Positions 7,803-16,079 of a stretch of DNA of 64,000 bases are shown here, piece after piece. Each line of letters starts with the position of its first letter. Position 1 is the first letter of the stretch. The stretch covers positions 1 to 64,000 of the forward strand of contig JAGWHQ010000005.1 of the NCBI GenBank assembly GCA_028866655.1, given 5' to 3'. The position numbers and the translations under genes were made by a program. The notes beneath the pieces were generated by a model. That model saw only the letters and a list, made by a program, of their open reading frames with translations. It ran no database searches and was not told the DNA's origin. Source of the stretch: Nitrososphaerota archaeon. GTDB lineage: Archaea > Thermoproteota > Nitrososphaeria > Nitrososphaerales > Nitrosopumilaceae.

Positions 7803-9367
7803 TGCAATCATTACATCTCCGAAATGACACATTACTTGAGATAGCTACATTTCTTGTAAGAAGATGGTCTGAAAAAGAATCCGTCACAGTTAGTATATCG
7901 GATCAAAAAGAAGTACAGACCAAGTTGCGAGAAAATAAAGTGATGATGTTCCCATTAGAGAAGTATCAGGGAACAGACTTTCAAAAATATAGACAATTCA
8001 GAACAGCATTATGGTATGAAGCAATGCGAATTAGATATTCAAATAAAATTCTCAGTAATGACCATGCATTTGGCTTTATTCTCAATACTCTTGAGACAAG
8101 AAGAATTGAGATCATAGCAAGAACGGTTTGGCAAGGGATGGATAGTGAAATCATCTTCAGGTATGGTGTTTCGTGGCTTTACAGACCATTATTGAATACG
8201 CTATACGGGAACACTAGAATTGTAGAAGGCTTTTCGCAATATTTCTTGCTAGGAGACATCAAAGGAGAACTTTCACCTAGTGCATTTGAGAAGGTTCAGA
8301 GAGCAAGCAAGTTAGCTATTGAGATAGTTAAAGAGGCCATTGAAAAAAAATATGAAACAGATTGGCTTGAAAAAAAGGTACCAGAAATAATCAAAATTCT
8401 AGAAATTGATCCGCTCTTAACTATTCCAATATCAATACCCAAAATCAGTTCTGGAATGGCACTTTCAGATCAGGAATTTGTAAAGACTTTGAACAAGATT
8501 GCAAAATATCGTGAAAATGATTTTGGCGAACTGGATCCACAAAAAATTACAGAAGGCAGAGAGGTCTTTGAAGAATTCAAGGTTTTACTAGAAGAATCAA
8601 AGAGAACAGAGAACAAAGGGCTAAACAGCGAAGTGATAGGAGTAAACATTCCCACTGCAACAAATGTAGATGAGACAAAAATTGTTGATACAGATCTAAT
8701 AAATCACCTGAAAGCAAAATTCAAAGAATGGAAATCAGGCTGGAAAGAAGAACATGTTTTCACTGGAGATGAATTTGATGAAGAATCACACATGGAAGGC
8801 CACAAGCCATTTCTGTCAGATAGAAAAATTGCAATCAAGACCAAGATTGTGATACTCCTTGATCATTCATCCAGTATAGCAAACCAAGAGATACAGTACA
8901 AAAAAGCAACACTTGCATTATGCGAAGTTTTGGAATATCTAAAAGTAAAATTTTCAGTATATGCATTTAACACAGAACAAAAACAAGTTATTTGTTGGTT
9001 GATAAAACCAGAAAATTTGAAATGGAATAATATTTCTGCAAAGAGACTTGTAAAAATAAAAGCAAATGGTAGTACTCCACTAGCAGAAGTTTACAATATG
9101 TTGCTACCATCTCTTCGATCAAAAAAACCGGACATATTTTTGACACTAACAGATGGTGAACCGTCGGATCCTGATGCAGTTCGTTCCATAATAAGAGATT
9201 TCAAATCAATTGGAATAAAGATGGTTGCAATAGGCTGTGGGCCAGATACAGAAGATGCAATAATGATTGCAAACAATCTCAGAAGACTTGGTTACGAACG
9301 TACTCTTGCTGTAAGTAGACTAAGTGATATTCCAAAAAGAGTTTTGAATGTACTAGGAACTAGTTGA
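7802..9367 (+). CDS. VWA-domain protein, partner of MoxR ATPase (CbbO/NorD-like)
   Basis: The 521-residue protein has a helical N-terminal half and a C-terminal von Willebrand A domain (about 345-520). The MIDAS motif is visible as LLDHSSSIA (DxSxS, about 352), with later TDGEPSD and a Thr-containing loop (GSTPLAEVYN). With the MoxR ATPase it should form a chaperone pair that inserts metal or remodels a target enzyme. The next gene follows after one base, so the three genes probably share a transcript. An acidic linker (about 240-330) separates the halves. Confidence 0.82.
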   Translation: MQSLHLRNDTLLEIATFLVRRWSEKESVTVSISDQKEVQTKLRENKVMMFPLEKYQGTDFQKYRQFRTALWYEAMRIRYSNKILSNDHAFGFILNTLETRRIEIIARTVWQGMDSEIIFRYGVSWLYRPLLNTLYGNTRIVEGFSQYFLLGDIKGELSPSAFEKVQRASKLAIEIVKEAIEKKYETDWLEKKVPEIIKILEIDPLLTIPISIPKISSGMALSDQEFVKTLNKIAKYRENDFGELDPQKITEGREVFEEFKVLLEESKRTENKGLNSEVIGVNIPTATNVDETKIVDTDLINHLKAKFKEWKSGWKEEHVFTGDEFDEESHMEGHKPFLSDRKIAIKTKIVILLDHSSSIANQEIQYKKATLALCEVLEYLKVKFSVYAFNTEQKQVICWLIKPENLKWNNISAKRLVKIKANGSTPLAEVYNMLLPSLRSKKPDIFLTLTDGEPSDPDAVRSIIRDFKSIGIKMVAIGCGPDTEDAIMIANNLRRLGYERTLAVSRLSDIPKRVLNVLGTS

Positions 9368-9368
9368 A

Positions 9369-9827
9369 ATGAAATGTCTATCAGTATCGCAACCTTATGC
9401 CGATTTGATAATTAGTGGTAAAAAAACAATAGAGCTGAGAACATGGAATACAAAATTTAGAGGTGAATTTCTAATTCATGCACCAATCAAAATCAAAGAC
9501 AGTGCATGCGAGAGATTAGGCATTGAAAAATCTAGTCTTCGAACAGGAGTAATAATAGGAAAAGCTGAGATTTACGATGTAAAATCATACGAATCCATAA
9601 AGGATCTCAAGAATGATTATAACAAACATTTTACAACCGAGGAATTTTTACGTCACAGATATGGATTTCTTCTTAGAAAACCACAGGCTCTCAGAGTTCC
9701 AATTCCATACAAGGGTAGATTAGGGTTTTTTGAAGTTAGTATGCGTGCAGGATTACCATCAAACAATGACATCAAATCAGAATTATTTGATGAAGAATAC
9801 AGATACCAATGGATAGGAAAACACTAA
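9369..9827 (+). CDS. ASCH domain protein
   Basis: The 152-residue protein begins MKCLSVSQPYADLIISGKKTIELR, the standard ASCH signature (S-x-x-QPYAxLI-x-GxKTIE-x-R). The middle has FLIHAP, and YGFLLRKPQALRVPIPYKGRLGFFEV follows. ASCH domains have a PUA-like fold and bind RNA or modified nucleotides; a few are nucleases or amidohydrolases. It is one base downstream of the VWA gene. The substrate is unknown. Confidence 0.85.
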   Translation: MKCLSVSQPYADLIISGKKTIELRTWNTKFRGEFLIHAPIKIKDSACERLGIEKSSLRTGVIIGKAEIYDVKSYESIKDLKNDYNKHFTTEEFLRHRYGFLLRKPQALRVPIPYKGRLGFFEVSMRAGLPSNNDIKSELFDEEYRYQWIGKH

Positions 9828-9841
9828 GTAAAATAAAGAAA

Positions 9842-10507
9842 TTAGATTTTGATATTTGGATTTTCTTTTTTGAGTTTTTCCCAGTCTGCAAGAAAGTTTT
9901 TGAGACCAATATCTGTTAAAGGATGTTTTAACATTTTTCCAAGTATATCAGGCGGTAATGTTACCACATCTGCTCCAATTTTTGCAGCTTCTACTACATG
10001 CATAGGATGTCTTACACTTGCAACAAGAATTTGTGTACTAAATTTGTAATTGTCAAAGACTTGGCGTATCTCTTTGATAAGGTTCATGCCATCTTGTCCG
10101 TTATCATCAAGTCTTCCGATAAATGGACTTACATATTTTGCACCGGCTTTTGCTGCCAATATTGCCTGATTTACAGAAAAACAAAGTGTGACATTTACTG
10201 GAATATTCTCAGATGTCAATATCTTACAAGCCTTTAGACCATCAGGGGTTAGAGGACATTTTACTATCACATTGTTACCATATTTTCTAAGTCTCCTACC
10301 TTCCTCTAACATTCCATTGGTCTCTAAGCTTAGTACCTCCAAGCTAACATCACCTTTGATAATTCGAACAATTTCCTCCATAACTTTTTGAGGATCGCCT
10401 CCCTCCTTTGCCATCAGAGACGGATTTGTAGTGATTCCATCTACAAGACCCATATCGTTGTACATCTTTATTGCTGAAATATTAGCAGTATCCAGAAATA
10501 TCTTCAT
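9842..10507 (-). CDS. tal: Transaldolase (short TalC/FSA type)
   Basis: The 221-residue protein is the short archaeal/bacterial TalC-type transaldolase. It begins MKIFLDTANISAI and has the GITTNPSLMAKEG motif. The Schiff-base lysine lies in VIVKCPLTPDGL, and the C-terminal phosphate-binding part has SVRHPMHVVEAAKIGADVVTLP. It transfers dihydroxyacetone units between sugar phosphates in the non-oxidative pentose phosphate pathway. Its start overlaps the stop of the transketolase C-subunit gene by 4 nt (ATGA). The A+T-rich 14-nt gap to the convergent ASCH gene is too short to hold anything else. Confidence 0.93.
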   Translation of the reverse strand: MKIFLDTANISAIKMYNDMGLVDGITTNPSLMAKEGGDPQKVMEEIVRIIKGDVSLEVLSLETNGMLEEGRRLRKYGNNVIVKCPLTPDGLKACKILTSENIPVNVTLCFSVNQAILAAKAGAKYVSPFIGRLDDNGQDGMNLIKEIRQVFDNYKFSTQILVASVRHPMHVVEAAKIGADVVTLPPDILGKMLKHPLTDIGLKNFLADWEKLKKENPNIKI

Positions 10508-11472
10508 CTGGTTTGACTCCGAATAGACTTAACGGCATTAGATATATGAATTGATGTAATGCCATGTTTTTCAAGTAAGAGAGGAATCTCACCATCCCTT
10601 GCAGATTCTCCAAACTGATCCTTTGCCCCTATACGTTTTACAAGAACAGGATATGTTTCAGAGACTGTTTCTGCAACTGCAGAACCAAATCCTGCCAATA
10701 CATTATGTTCTTCACATGTTACTATTCCTCCAGTCTCACGTGCTGCCTTTTCTAAAATTTCAGAGTCAAGTGGTTTGATGGAAAACATATCAATGACTCT
10801 ACATGAAATTCCTTCTTGTTTCAAAGAGTCTGCAGCTTCAAGAGCAATACTAACAGTTATTCCACATGCAACAATAGTACAATCAGATCCATCTCGCAGA
10901 ACAATTCCTTTACCCATCTGAAAGTCTTGTTCTTTTGAATGAATTACAGGTGTTTTTGATCTTGCCAATCTCATGTAACACGGACCATAAACTTGTGCAA
11001 AAAGTCGAGTGAGTTTTTCTACAGCTATAGTATCAGCTGGAACAAAGACCTTGAGATTTGGAATGACTCTCATTATTGCAATGTCTTCAATCTGTTGATG
11101 AGAACCGCCATCAGGACCAACACTGAGACCTCCATGGGATACAACCATTTTTACATTTAGTCCATTTTTTCCATTTCTTGAAGGATATGCTATTGCATTG
11201 CGTATCTGGTCAACACATCGACCAGGAAGAAATGCGGCATAAGTACTTGCAAATGGAATTTTACCTTCATTTGCAAGACCTGCAGCCATAGTAACCAAGT
11301 TAGCTTCAGCAATACCAACATTGAAAAATCTATTTGGAAATTTTTTTCCAAATGGTTTTGTCTTTAACGAATCAGTAGTGTCTGCTCCAACTACTACGAT
11401 GTCAGGATTTTCCTCGCCTAGCTTGAGGAGTGTTTCACCATAAACAGTTCTCATATCAGCAAATTCTGTCAT
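10504..11472 (-). CDS. Transketolase, C-terminal subunit
   Basis: The 322-residue protein covers the pyrimidine-binding and C-terminal domains of transketolase. It includes the FFNVGIAEANLVTMAAGLA segment, with the Glu that activates thiamine diphosphate, then SHGGLSVGPDGGSHQQIEDIA and a C-terminal domain starting near SDCTIVACG. Archaeal transketolase is commonly split into N and C subunits, and the N subunit is the adjacent upstream gene, overlapping by 4 nt. Together they move two-carbon ketol units between sugar phosphates. Confidence 0.93.
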   Translation of the reverse strand: MTEFADMRTVYGETLLKLGEENPDIVVVGADTTDSLKTKPFGKKFPNRFFNVGIAEANLVTMAAGLANEGKIPFASTYAAFLPGRCVDQIRNAIAYPSRNGKNGLNVKMVVSHGGLSVGPDGGSHQQIEDIAIMRVIPNLKVFVPADTIAVEKLTRLFAQVYGPCYMRLARSKTPVIHSKEQDFQMGKGIVLRDGSDCTIVACGITVSIALEAADSLKQEGISCRVIDMFSIKPLDSEILEKAARETGGIVTCEEHNVLAGFGSAVAETVSETYPVLVKRIGAKDQFGESARDGEIPLLLEKHGITSIHISNAVKSIRSQTR

Positions 11473-13142
11473 GCAAAACCTGCCTCCTGAGCTATCTGTA
11501 AAAGTTCAGTCTTCTTTTTACCTACCTCATGTAGATCTATCCATTTTTTTACAAGATCACTGCCTCCAAGGCTGTGAGCTTTGTTAATCAAGAGTTTTCT
11601 TCTTGCATGCATTAGCTTCTTTCTAAATTCAATAATTGTAGCTCGAACATCTTTTTGTCCTATTATTGCACTTCCACCTACGAATACCCTAGCGCCATCC
11701 AAGAAACATGATTCTACATTTGTCAAATCCACTCCTCCATCTGCCTCAATCAGACCCTCAAATTTTCGTTCAGACAGGAATTTGGCTATTCTCTGTGTCT
11801 TCTCATGTGTAGATTCAATATATTTTTGGCCTGATTTTCCTGGGATCACTGACATTATTATTAGCTGATCCAAATCTTGAATGAATTTCTCAGACCATTG
11901 AGGCAGTTCAGTATCAGGATTGATTGCAAGTCCTACACTTACAGAATTTGAGCGCAGGATATCATAAATTTCCCCAAAACTTGATTCGTCACAGACTTCA
12001 GCATGTACTGTAATTATGTCAGACCCTGCATCGACATAGTTCTTCACATGTTTTACAGGTTCTGTGATCATAAGATGAGTATCAAAAGGAATTGGAGTGA
12101 TTGGTCTCAGTTGTTTTATTTTTTCATGATCAAATGTCGTATTTGGTACAAAGACACCATCCATCACATCGAGATGAATAAAATCTGCTCTTGCAAGAGA
12201 TGCTCTCTTGACTTCGTTTTCTAAATTCATCATGTCTCCTGCAATTATGGATGGAGATATCAAAAATTGGCAATCTAATTCTAGATCAATTATTGGAGAC
12301 ATCAGGGGATTTGGTGCAACTCCATGCCATTTGGGATTATCTTCCATGTGTTCTACAGATTTGCCTTTGATGGTACGAGATATGATAATTGTTGGAGCTC
12401 CCTTTGTTTGCAATGCAGAATTTACTGCCTTGGAGATTTGTTCTATACGATGGCCATCTATTTCCAAGACATTCCATCCAAAAGATCTCCATTTATCTCC
12501 CACCTTCCATCTTGCAGCATTTTTCCACATCTCAGAAATATCATCACTGACAAGTTCCTCATCTAGAGGCATTACTCTTTCTGTATAGTCATCTTGTTGA
12601 ATGAAGTTCCTATCCAAGAAAACTGTCAGATTATCCACTTTGTATTTAGGTGCAGTCATGGCAGCCTCCCAAACTTGTCCTTCATCAGATTCACCATCAC
12701 CGATTACTGTGTAGATATGATGATTTTTTCCATCAATTCTTGCAGCAAGAGCCATTCCAATAGAAAATGATAATCCCAATCCAAGCGATCCGCCACAAAA
12801 CTCAACTCCAGGACACTTAAAGTCAGGATGACCTTGTAATTTGCTTCCAAATTTTCTCAGAGTCTCCATTTCCGATTTAGCAAAAAATCCAGCTACTGCA
12901 AGATTAGAAAACAAGCCAGGTGAGGCATGACCTTTTGATAACACAAGTCTATCTCGGTCTTCCCAAAGAGGATTTTGTGAGTCATAGTGTAAGAATTTGA
13001 AATACATGCACCCCAGGATCTCTGCCATGGAGAATGATCCTCCAGGATGACCTGAGCCAGCAGTAGTAATTCCTTTAATCACAAGTTTCCTAGCTTCTTT
13101 TACTTTTTTGAAAATATGATAATAATTTAGAGCCATGTCCAT
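11469..13142 (-). CDS. Transketolase N-terminal subunit fused to ribulose-5-phosphate 3-epimerase
   Basis: Residues 1 to about 283 are a transketolase N subunit. They show KGITTAGSGHPGGSFSMAEI, LSKGHASPGLF, the thiamine diphosphate motif GDGESDEGQVWEAA and the FLDRN end, and finish at NPKWHGVAPN. Residues about 294-505 are a complete TIM-barrel epimerase: ISPSIIAGD, HLDVMDGVFVPNTTF, FDTHLMITEP, VIPGKSGQKYIE and IEADGGVD, with both catalytic Asp and the metal-binding His residues present. A 50-residue helical tail follows (KKWIDLHEVGKKKTELLQIAQEAGFA). The ORF is open throughout with no frameshift sign. Epimerase product (xylulose-5-P) is a transketolase substrate, so the fusion joins consecutive steps. 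Confidence 0.9.
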   Translation of the reverse strand: MDMALNYYHIFKKVKEARKLVIKGITTAGSGHPGGSFSMAEILGCMYFKFLHYDSQNPLWEDRDRLVLSKGHASPGLFSNLAVAGFFAKSEMETLRKFGSKLQGHPDFKCPGVEFCGGSLGLGLSFSIGMALAARIDGKNHHIYTVIGDGESDEGQVWEAAMTAPKYKVDNLTVFLDRNFIQQDDYTERVMPLDEELVSDDISEMWKNAARWKVGDKWRSFGWNVLEIDGHRIEQISKAVNSALQTKGAPTIIISRTIKGKSVEHMEDNPKWHGVAPNPLMSPIIDLELDCQFLISPSIIAGDMMNLENEVKRASLARADFIHLDVMDGVFVPNTTFDHEKIKQLRPITPIPFDTHLMITEPVKHVKNYVDAGSDIITVHAEVCDESSFGEIYDILRSNSVSVGLAINPDTELPQWSEKFIQDLDQLIIMSVIPGKSGQKYIESTHEKTQRIAKFLSERKFEGLIEADGGVDLTNVESCFLDGARVFVGGSAIIGQKDVRATIIEFRKKLMHARRKLLINKAHSLGGSDLVKKWIDLHEVGKKKTELLQIAQEAGFA

Positions 13143-13259
13143 GCCAAAATTTGGATCTTAGAATTTCTACATGAATTCAAATTCATGTTTTTTAGCGCAT
13201 TTGGAGTAAATAAAAAGTTATTTCACAAAACATTAATCCAAAGTCAACGTAGAAAAAAT

Positions 13260-13649
13260 ATGGATATAAGAGATCTCTTACCTCTTGTTATTTATGATGA
13301 CAAATGCTACCTTTGTTCTAAATTTGCAAGTGTAGTACATGTCTTTGCTAAAGATAAGATCTTAATTGTTGGTCATTATTCCGACATTGGAATGAAAATA
13401 AAATCAGAGATTTTTGATTGGAATTATGATTCAACCAAAATGTTCTGGTTCATGACAAAGAAGACAGCATATGGCGGAAGAGCAGCAATCCTACCCCTTT
13501 TCTTCAATATTTTAACTGGCAGATCAAGAAAACATCTAGATTATAACTCATCTTCTAATTGTAGTCAAGATTGTAAAACTCCAAAAGCGTTTTTCATGAG
13601 AACTGGAAGCCTATTGTCTAATAGCAAAAAAATAGCCTTAAAGTTCTAA
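13260..13649 (+). CDS. DCC-like (DUF393) thiol oxidoreductase family protein
   Basis: The start is the ATG at 13260 (MDIRDLLPLVIYDDKCYLCSKFA); the track's upstream extension from 13185 is not supported. The DxxCxxC pattern in YDDKCYLCSKFA, then a hydrophobic strand (ILIVGHY), resembles the DCC family, thioredoxin-like proteins named for that Asp-Cys-Cys motif. A later AAILPLFFNIL helix could be membrane-associated. At 129 residues it is normal for the family. The C-terminal part has two further cysteines (NCSQDC). No functional context comes from the neighbours. Confidence 0.6.
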   Translation: MDIRDLLPLVIYDDKCYLCSKFASVVHVFAKDKILIVGHYSDIGMKIKSEIFDWNYDSTKMFWFMTKKTAYGGRAAILPLFFNILTGRSRKHLDYNSSSNCSQDCKTPKAFFMRTGSLLSNSKKIALKF

Positions 13650-13652
13650 AAA

Positions 13653-13781
13653 CTAATATCCTCTACTGTTTCTATCAGGTGTTCCAACATTTGGATTTCG
13701 AAATCCATGTTTTTCCATCATATGGTTTAGAAACCTAATGTCATCAGAGAATTTTTCTCCGCATATACTACAGTTACTCAT
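13653..13781 (-). CDS. 42-residue C2H2-type zinc finger protein (not in ORF track)
   Basis: I found this by translating the minus strand in the gap. It reads MSNCSICGEKFSDDIRFLNH, then MMEKHGFRNPN, and ends in GY then TAG. The spacing is C-x2-C-x12-H-x4-H, a full C2H2 zinc finger, followed by a polar tail. A TATA-like element (CTAAAAAAGA near 13807) lies about 26 nt before the ATG, fitting a leaderless gene. It would be a DNA- or RNA-binding or protein-interaction module; the target is unknown. Its stop is 4 nt beyond the convergent DCC-like gene. Confidence 0.7.
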   Translation of the reverse strand: MSNCSICGEKFSDDIRFLNHMMEKHGFRNPNVGTPDRNSRGY

Positions 13782-13834
13782 AGTATCAATGACTGATCGT
13801 GATCTTTTTTAGGTTTTGTAAACATATACAGTAT

Positions 13835-14092
13835 ATGACAGATAACCAGAAACTACACAAAATCACATTTACTATAATACCTAATGCAAATGGATATGTT
13901 GTAGGATGCAATGAAATACAATCATTATTCACAGATGTATCTTCAGTTACCGAAATAGATAGAATCGTAAGAGATCTTGTATCAGAATACATCGATAACT
14001 TTCCAGATGAGGTACAAAAACGAGGTTTTGACAAAAATACACCCATAGAAACTACATGGCAAGCGTCTCCCAATTCTGTTGCTTTGGACTAG
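13835..14092 (+). CDS. Hypothetical protein, 85 aa
   Basis: I place the start at the ATG at 13835 (MTDNQKLHKITFTIIPNANGYVVGCNE) because the track start at 13799 lies within the promoter shared with the divergent zinc finger gene. The predicted protein has an N-terminal beta hairpin (ITFTIIPNANGYVVGC) followed by a helix (EIDRIVRDLVSEYIDNF). This resembles small HicB/DUF1902-like or thaumarchaeal-specific folds, but I do not recognise it. It ends just before the convergent 5S rRNA gene. Confidence 0.6.
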   Translation: MTDNQKLHKITFTIIPNANGYVVGCNEIQSLFTDVSSVTEIDRIVRDLVSEYIDNFPDEVQKRGFDKNTPIETTWQASPNSVALD

Positions 14093-14097
14093 TAAAA

Positions 14098-14216
14098 GGC
14101 GCCAGCACTACTGCTTCCCAAGGGCTCTCGCACCTTAGTAACACAGTAGCGACATTGGGTTTGACTTCCGGGTTCGGTATGGGACCGGGTCGGACCCCAA
14201 CGCTGTGGCCGGCTTA
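14098..14216 (-). rRNA. rrf: 5S ribosomal RNA
   Basis: The reverse complement shows the standard 5S features: the CCGAACCCGGAAGTC loop, GTCCGACCCGGTCCCAT, and a closing helix between GCCGGCCAC at the 5' end and GTGCTGGC at the 3' end. The RNA ends just before a T-run (TTTTACTAG on the minus strand) that can terminate transcription. No 16S or 23S gene is nearby, so this 5S gene is unlinked, as is usual in this lineage. Ends are good to within a few bases. Confidence 0.93.
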
Positions 14217-14259
14217 GTTTCTTTGGCTTCTAATGTTATGTATTAATCTTGCTTGATAG

Positions 14260-14271
14260 AGATATAAATTA
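14260..14271 (+). promoter_or_regulatory. TATA-like box of the Rli1 gene
   Basis: The element agatataaatt is centred about 25 nt before the ATG at 14290 and decides that start over the GTG at 14284. Confidence 0.5.
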
Positions 14272-14289
14272 AGAAAAGCGGAAGTGTGT

Positions 14290-16074
14290 ATGACTCATCG
14301 AGTTGCAGTACTTGATAAGGAAAATTGTCAGACCAAGAAATGCGGTCTAGAATGTATCAAATATTGTCCAGTAAATAAGATGGGTTCAGATTGTATAGTA
14401 CTAAACGAAGAAACTGCCAAGGCTCAGATCGATGAAAATATTTGTAATGGGTGTGGAATTTGTGTCAAGGTTTGTCCGTTTGATGCAATAACAATTGTAA
14501 ATCTAGCAGAAGAACTAAAAACAGACAAGATTCATCAATATGGTCAAAATGCATTCAGGCTTTACAGAATTCCAAGTTTAAAGAAAGGTCAGGTCATGGG
14601 TCTACTGGGAAGAAACGGCATAGGAAAGAGTACTGTAGTTGGCATATTATCTGGAAACCTAAGACCGAATTTAGGAAATTATGCCACACCTCCAGAATGG
14701 AGTCAAATTTTAAAACATTTTCAAGGTACTGAACTTAAACCGCATTTTGAAAAGATAGCAAATAATGAGTTAAAGGCATCCATAAAACCTCAACAAGTAT
14801 ACAACCTGGCAAAAGTATTTGATGGAAATGCAAAAGAACTTTTGGAAAAATATGATGAATGTGGAAAAGCTCAAGAACTAATACGACAACTTGGTTTACA
14901 AAATTCTTTAGAGAATAAACTTACAGACTTGAGTGGAGGAGAATTGCAAAGAATTGCAGTAGCAGTAGCAGCATCAAGAGAGTCAGACTTCTATTTCTTT
15001 GATGAACCATCATCATACAATGATGTATTTCAGAGAATTGGAGTTGCCAGAGTAATTCAGGACCTTGCCAAGGAGGGAAAAAGTGTGATGGTAGTAGAGC
15101 ACGATCTAACATTACTAGATTATCTGAGTGATTTTATCGAGATTTTGTATGGCGAACCTGCAGCATATGGCATAGTTGCAAACATGCTTTCTACCAAAGT
15201 TGGAATTAACGTATTCCTTGACGGCTATCTTCCAAATGAGAACGTCAGGTTCAGGGATGCGGCATTCAAGTTTGATGCATCTACATCAACAGATGAGTTT
15301 GTTACAATTGAGAATATCATAAATTATCCAAACCTAGAGAAAAAATTTGCAAACTTTTCTTTATCAATTGATGCAGGCAGGGTTAAGAAAAGTGAGGTCT
15401 TGGGTATCGTGGGTGCAAACGCATTAGGAAAAACAACCATGATGAAGATGATAGCAGGCGTAGAAAAACCTGATGTTGGAAGCATAGAAGCCAAGGTAAA
15501 GATTGCTTACAAGCCACAATATCTAACAAATGACTTTGACATTGAAGTGATCTCTCTCCTTGAGAAAGCATATGGTGGATCAATACAAGAAACTCCTGAA
15601 GAAGAAGTCATAATCAACCCGATGAAGATAAAAAAACTCTACAACAAATCTGTCAAAAATTTGTCTGGTGGAGAACTTCAAAAAGTGGCAATTGGAGCAT
15701 GTCTTTTGCAAAAAGTTGATGTCTATGCACTCGATGAACCTTCTGCATTTCTAGATGTAGAGGACAGAATTGCAGTAGCAAAACTCATTCAAAGATATGT
15801 GAGATCTTATGGAAAATCTGCAATCATAGTTGATCACGATATTCAGCTTATGGATTTGATCTCTGATTCAATTGTTATATTCCATGGAACTCCTGGAAGA
15901 GAAGGTCATGCCACAACTCCAAAACCAAAGGTGGATGGAATGAATGAATTTTTGAGATCTCTTGACATGACATATAGAAGAGATGAGACTAGCATGAGGC
16001 CCAGGGTAAACAAATTGGAAAGCAGACTAGACAGAGAACAGAAACAGTCTGGAAAGTTTTATTATAGAAATTGA
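14290..16074 (+). CDS. rli1: Ribosome recycling ATPase ABCE1 / Rli1
   Basis: I use the ATG at 14290 (MTHRVAVLDKENC), placed about 25 nt after a TATA-like box. The protein has an N-terminal pair of iron-sulfur cluster motifs (CQTKKCGLECIKYCP and CNGCGICVKVCPF). Two ABC domains follow: Walker A GLLGRNGIGKST (about 113) and GIVGANALGKTT (about 377), with signature LSGGELQ in both and Walker B FFDEPSS and ALDEPSA. The hinge and near 600-residue length match ABCE1. It splits 70S ribosomes into subunits after termination. Confidence 0.96.
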   Translation: MTHRVAVLDKENCQTKKCGLECIKYCPVNKMGSDCIVLNEETAKAQIDENICNGCGICVKVCPFDAITIVNLAEELKTDKIHQYGQNAFRLYRIPSLKKGQVMGLLGRNGIGKSTVVGILSGNLRPNLGNYATPPEWSQILKHFQGTELKPHFEKIANNELKASIKPQQVYNLAKVFDGNAKELLEKYDECGKAQELIRQLGLQNSLENKLTDLSGGELQRIAVAVAASRESDFYFFDEPSSYNDVFQRIGVARVIQDLAKEGKSVMVVEHDLTLLDYLSDFIEILYGEPAAYGIVANMLSTKVGINVFLDGYLPNENVRFRDAAFKFDASTSTDEFVTIENIINYPNLEKKFANFSLSIDAGRVKKSEVLGIVGANALGKTTMMKMIAGVEKPDVGSIEAKVKIAYKPQYLTNDFDIEVISLLEKAYGGSIQETPEEEVIINPMKIKKLYNKSVKNLSGGELQKVAIGACLLQKVDVYALDEPSAFLDVEDRIAVAKLIQRYVRSYGKSAIIVDHDIQLMDLISDSIVIFHGTPGREGHATTPKPKVDGMNEFLRSLDMTYRRDETSMRPRVNKLESRLDREQKQSGKFYYRN

Positions 16075-16079
16075 CAAAG

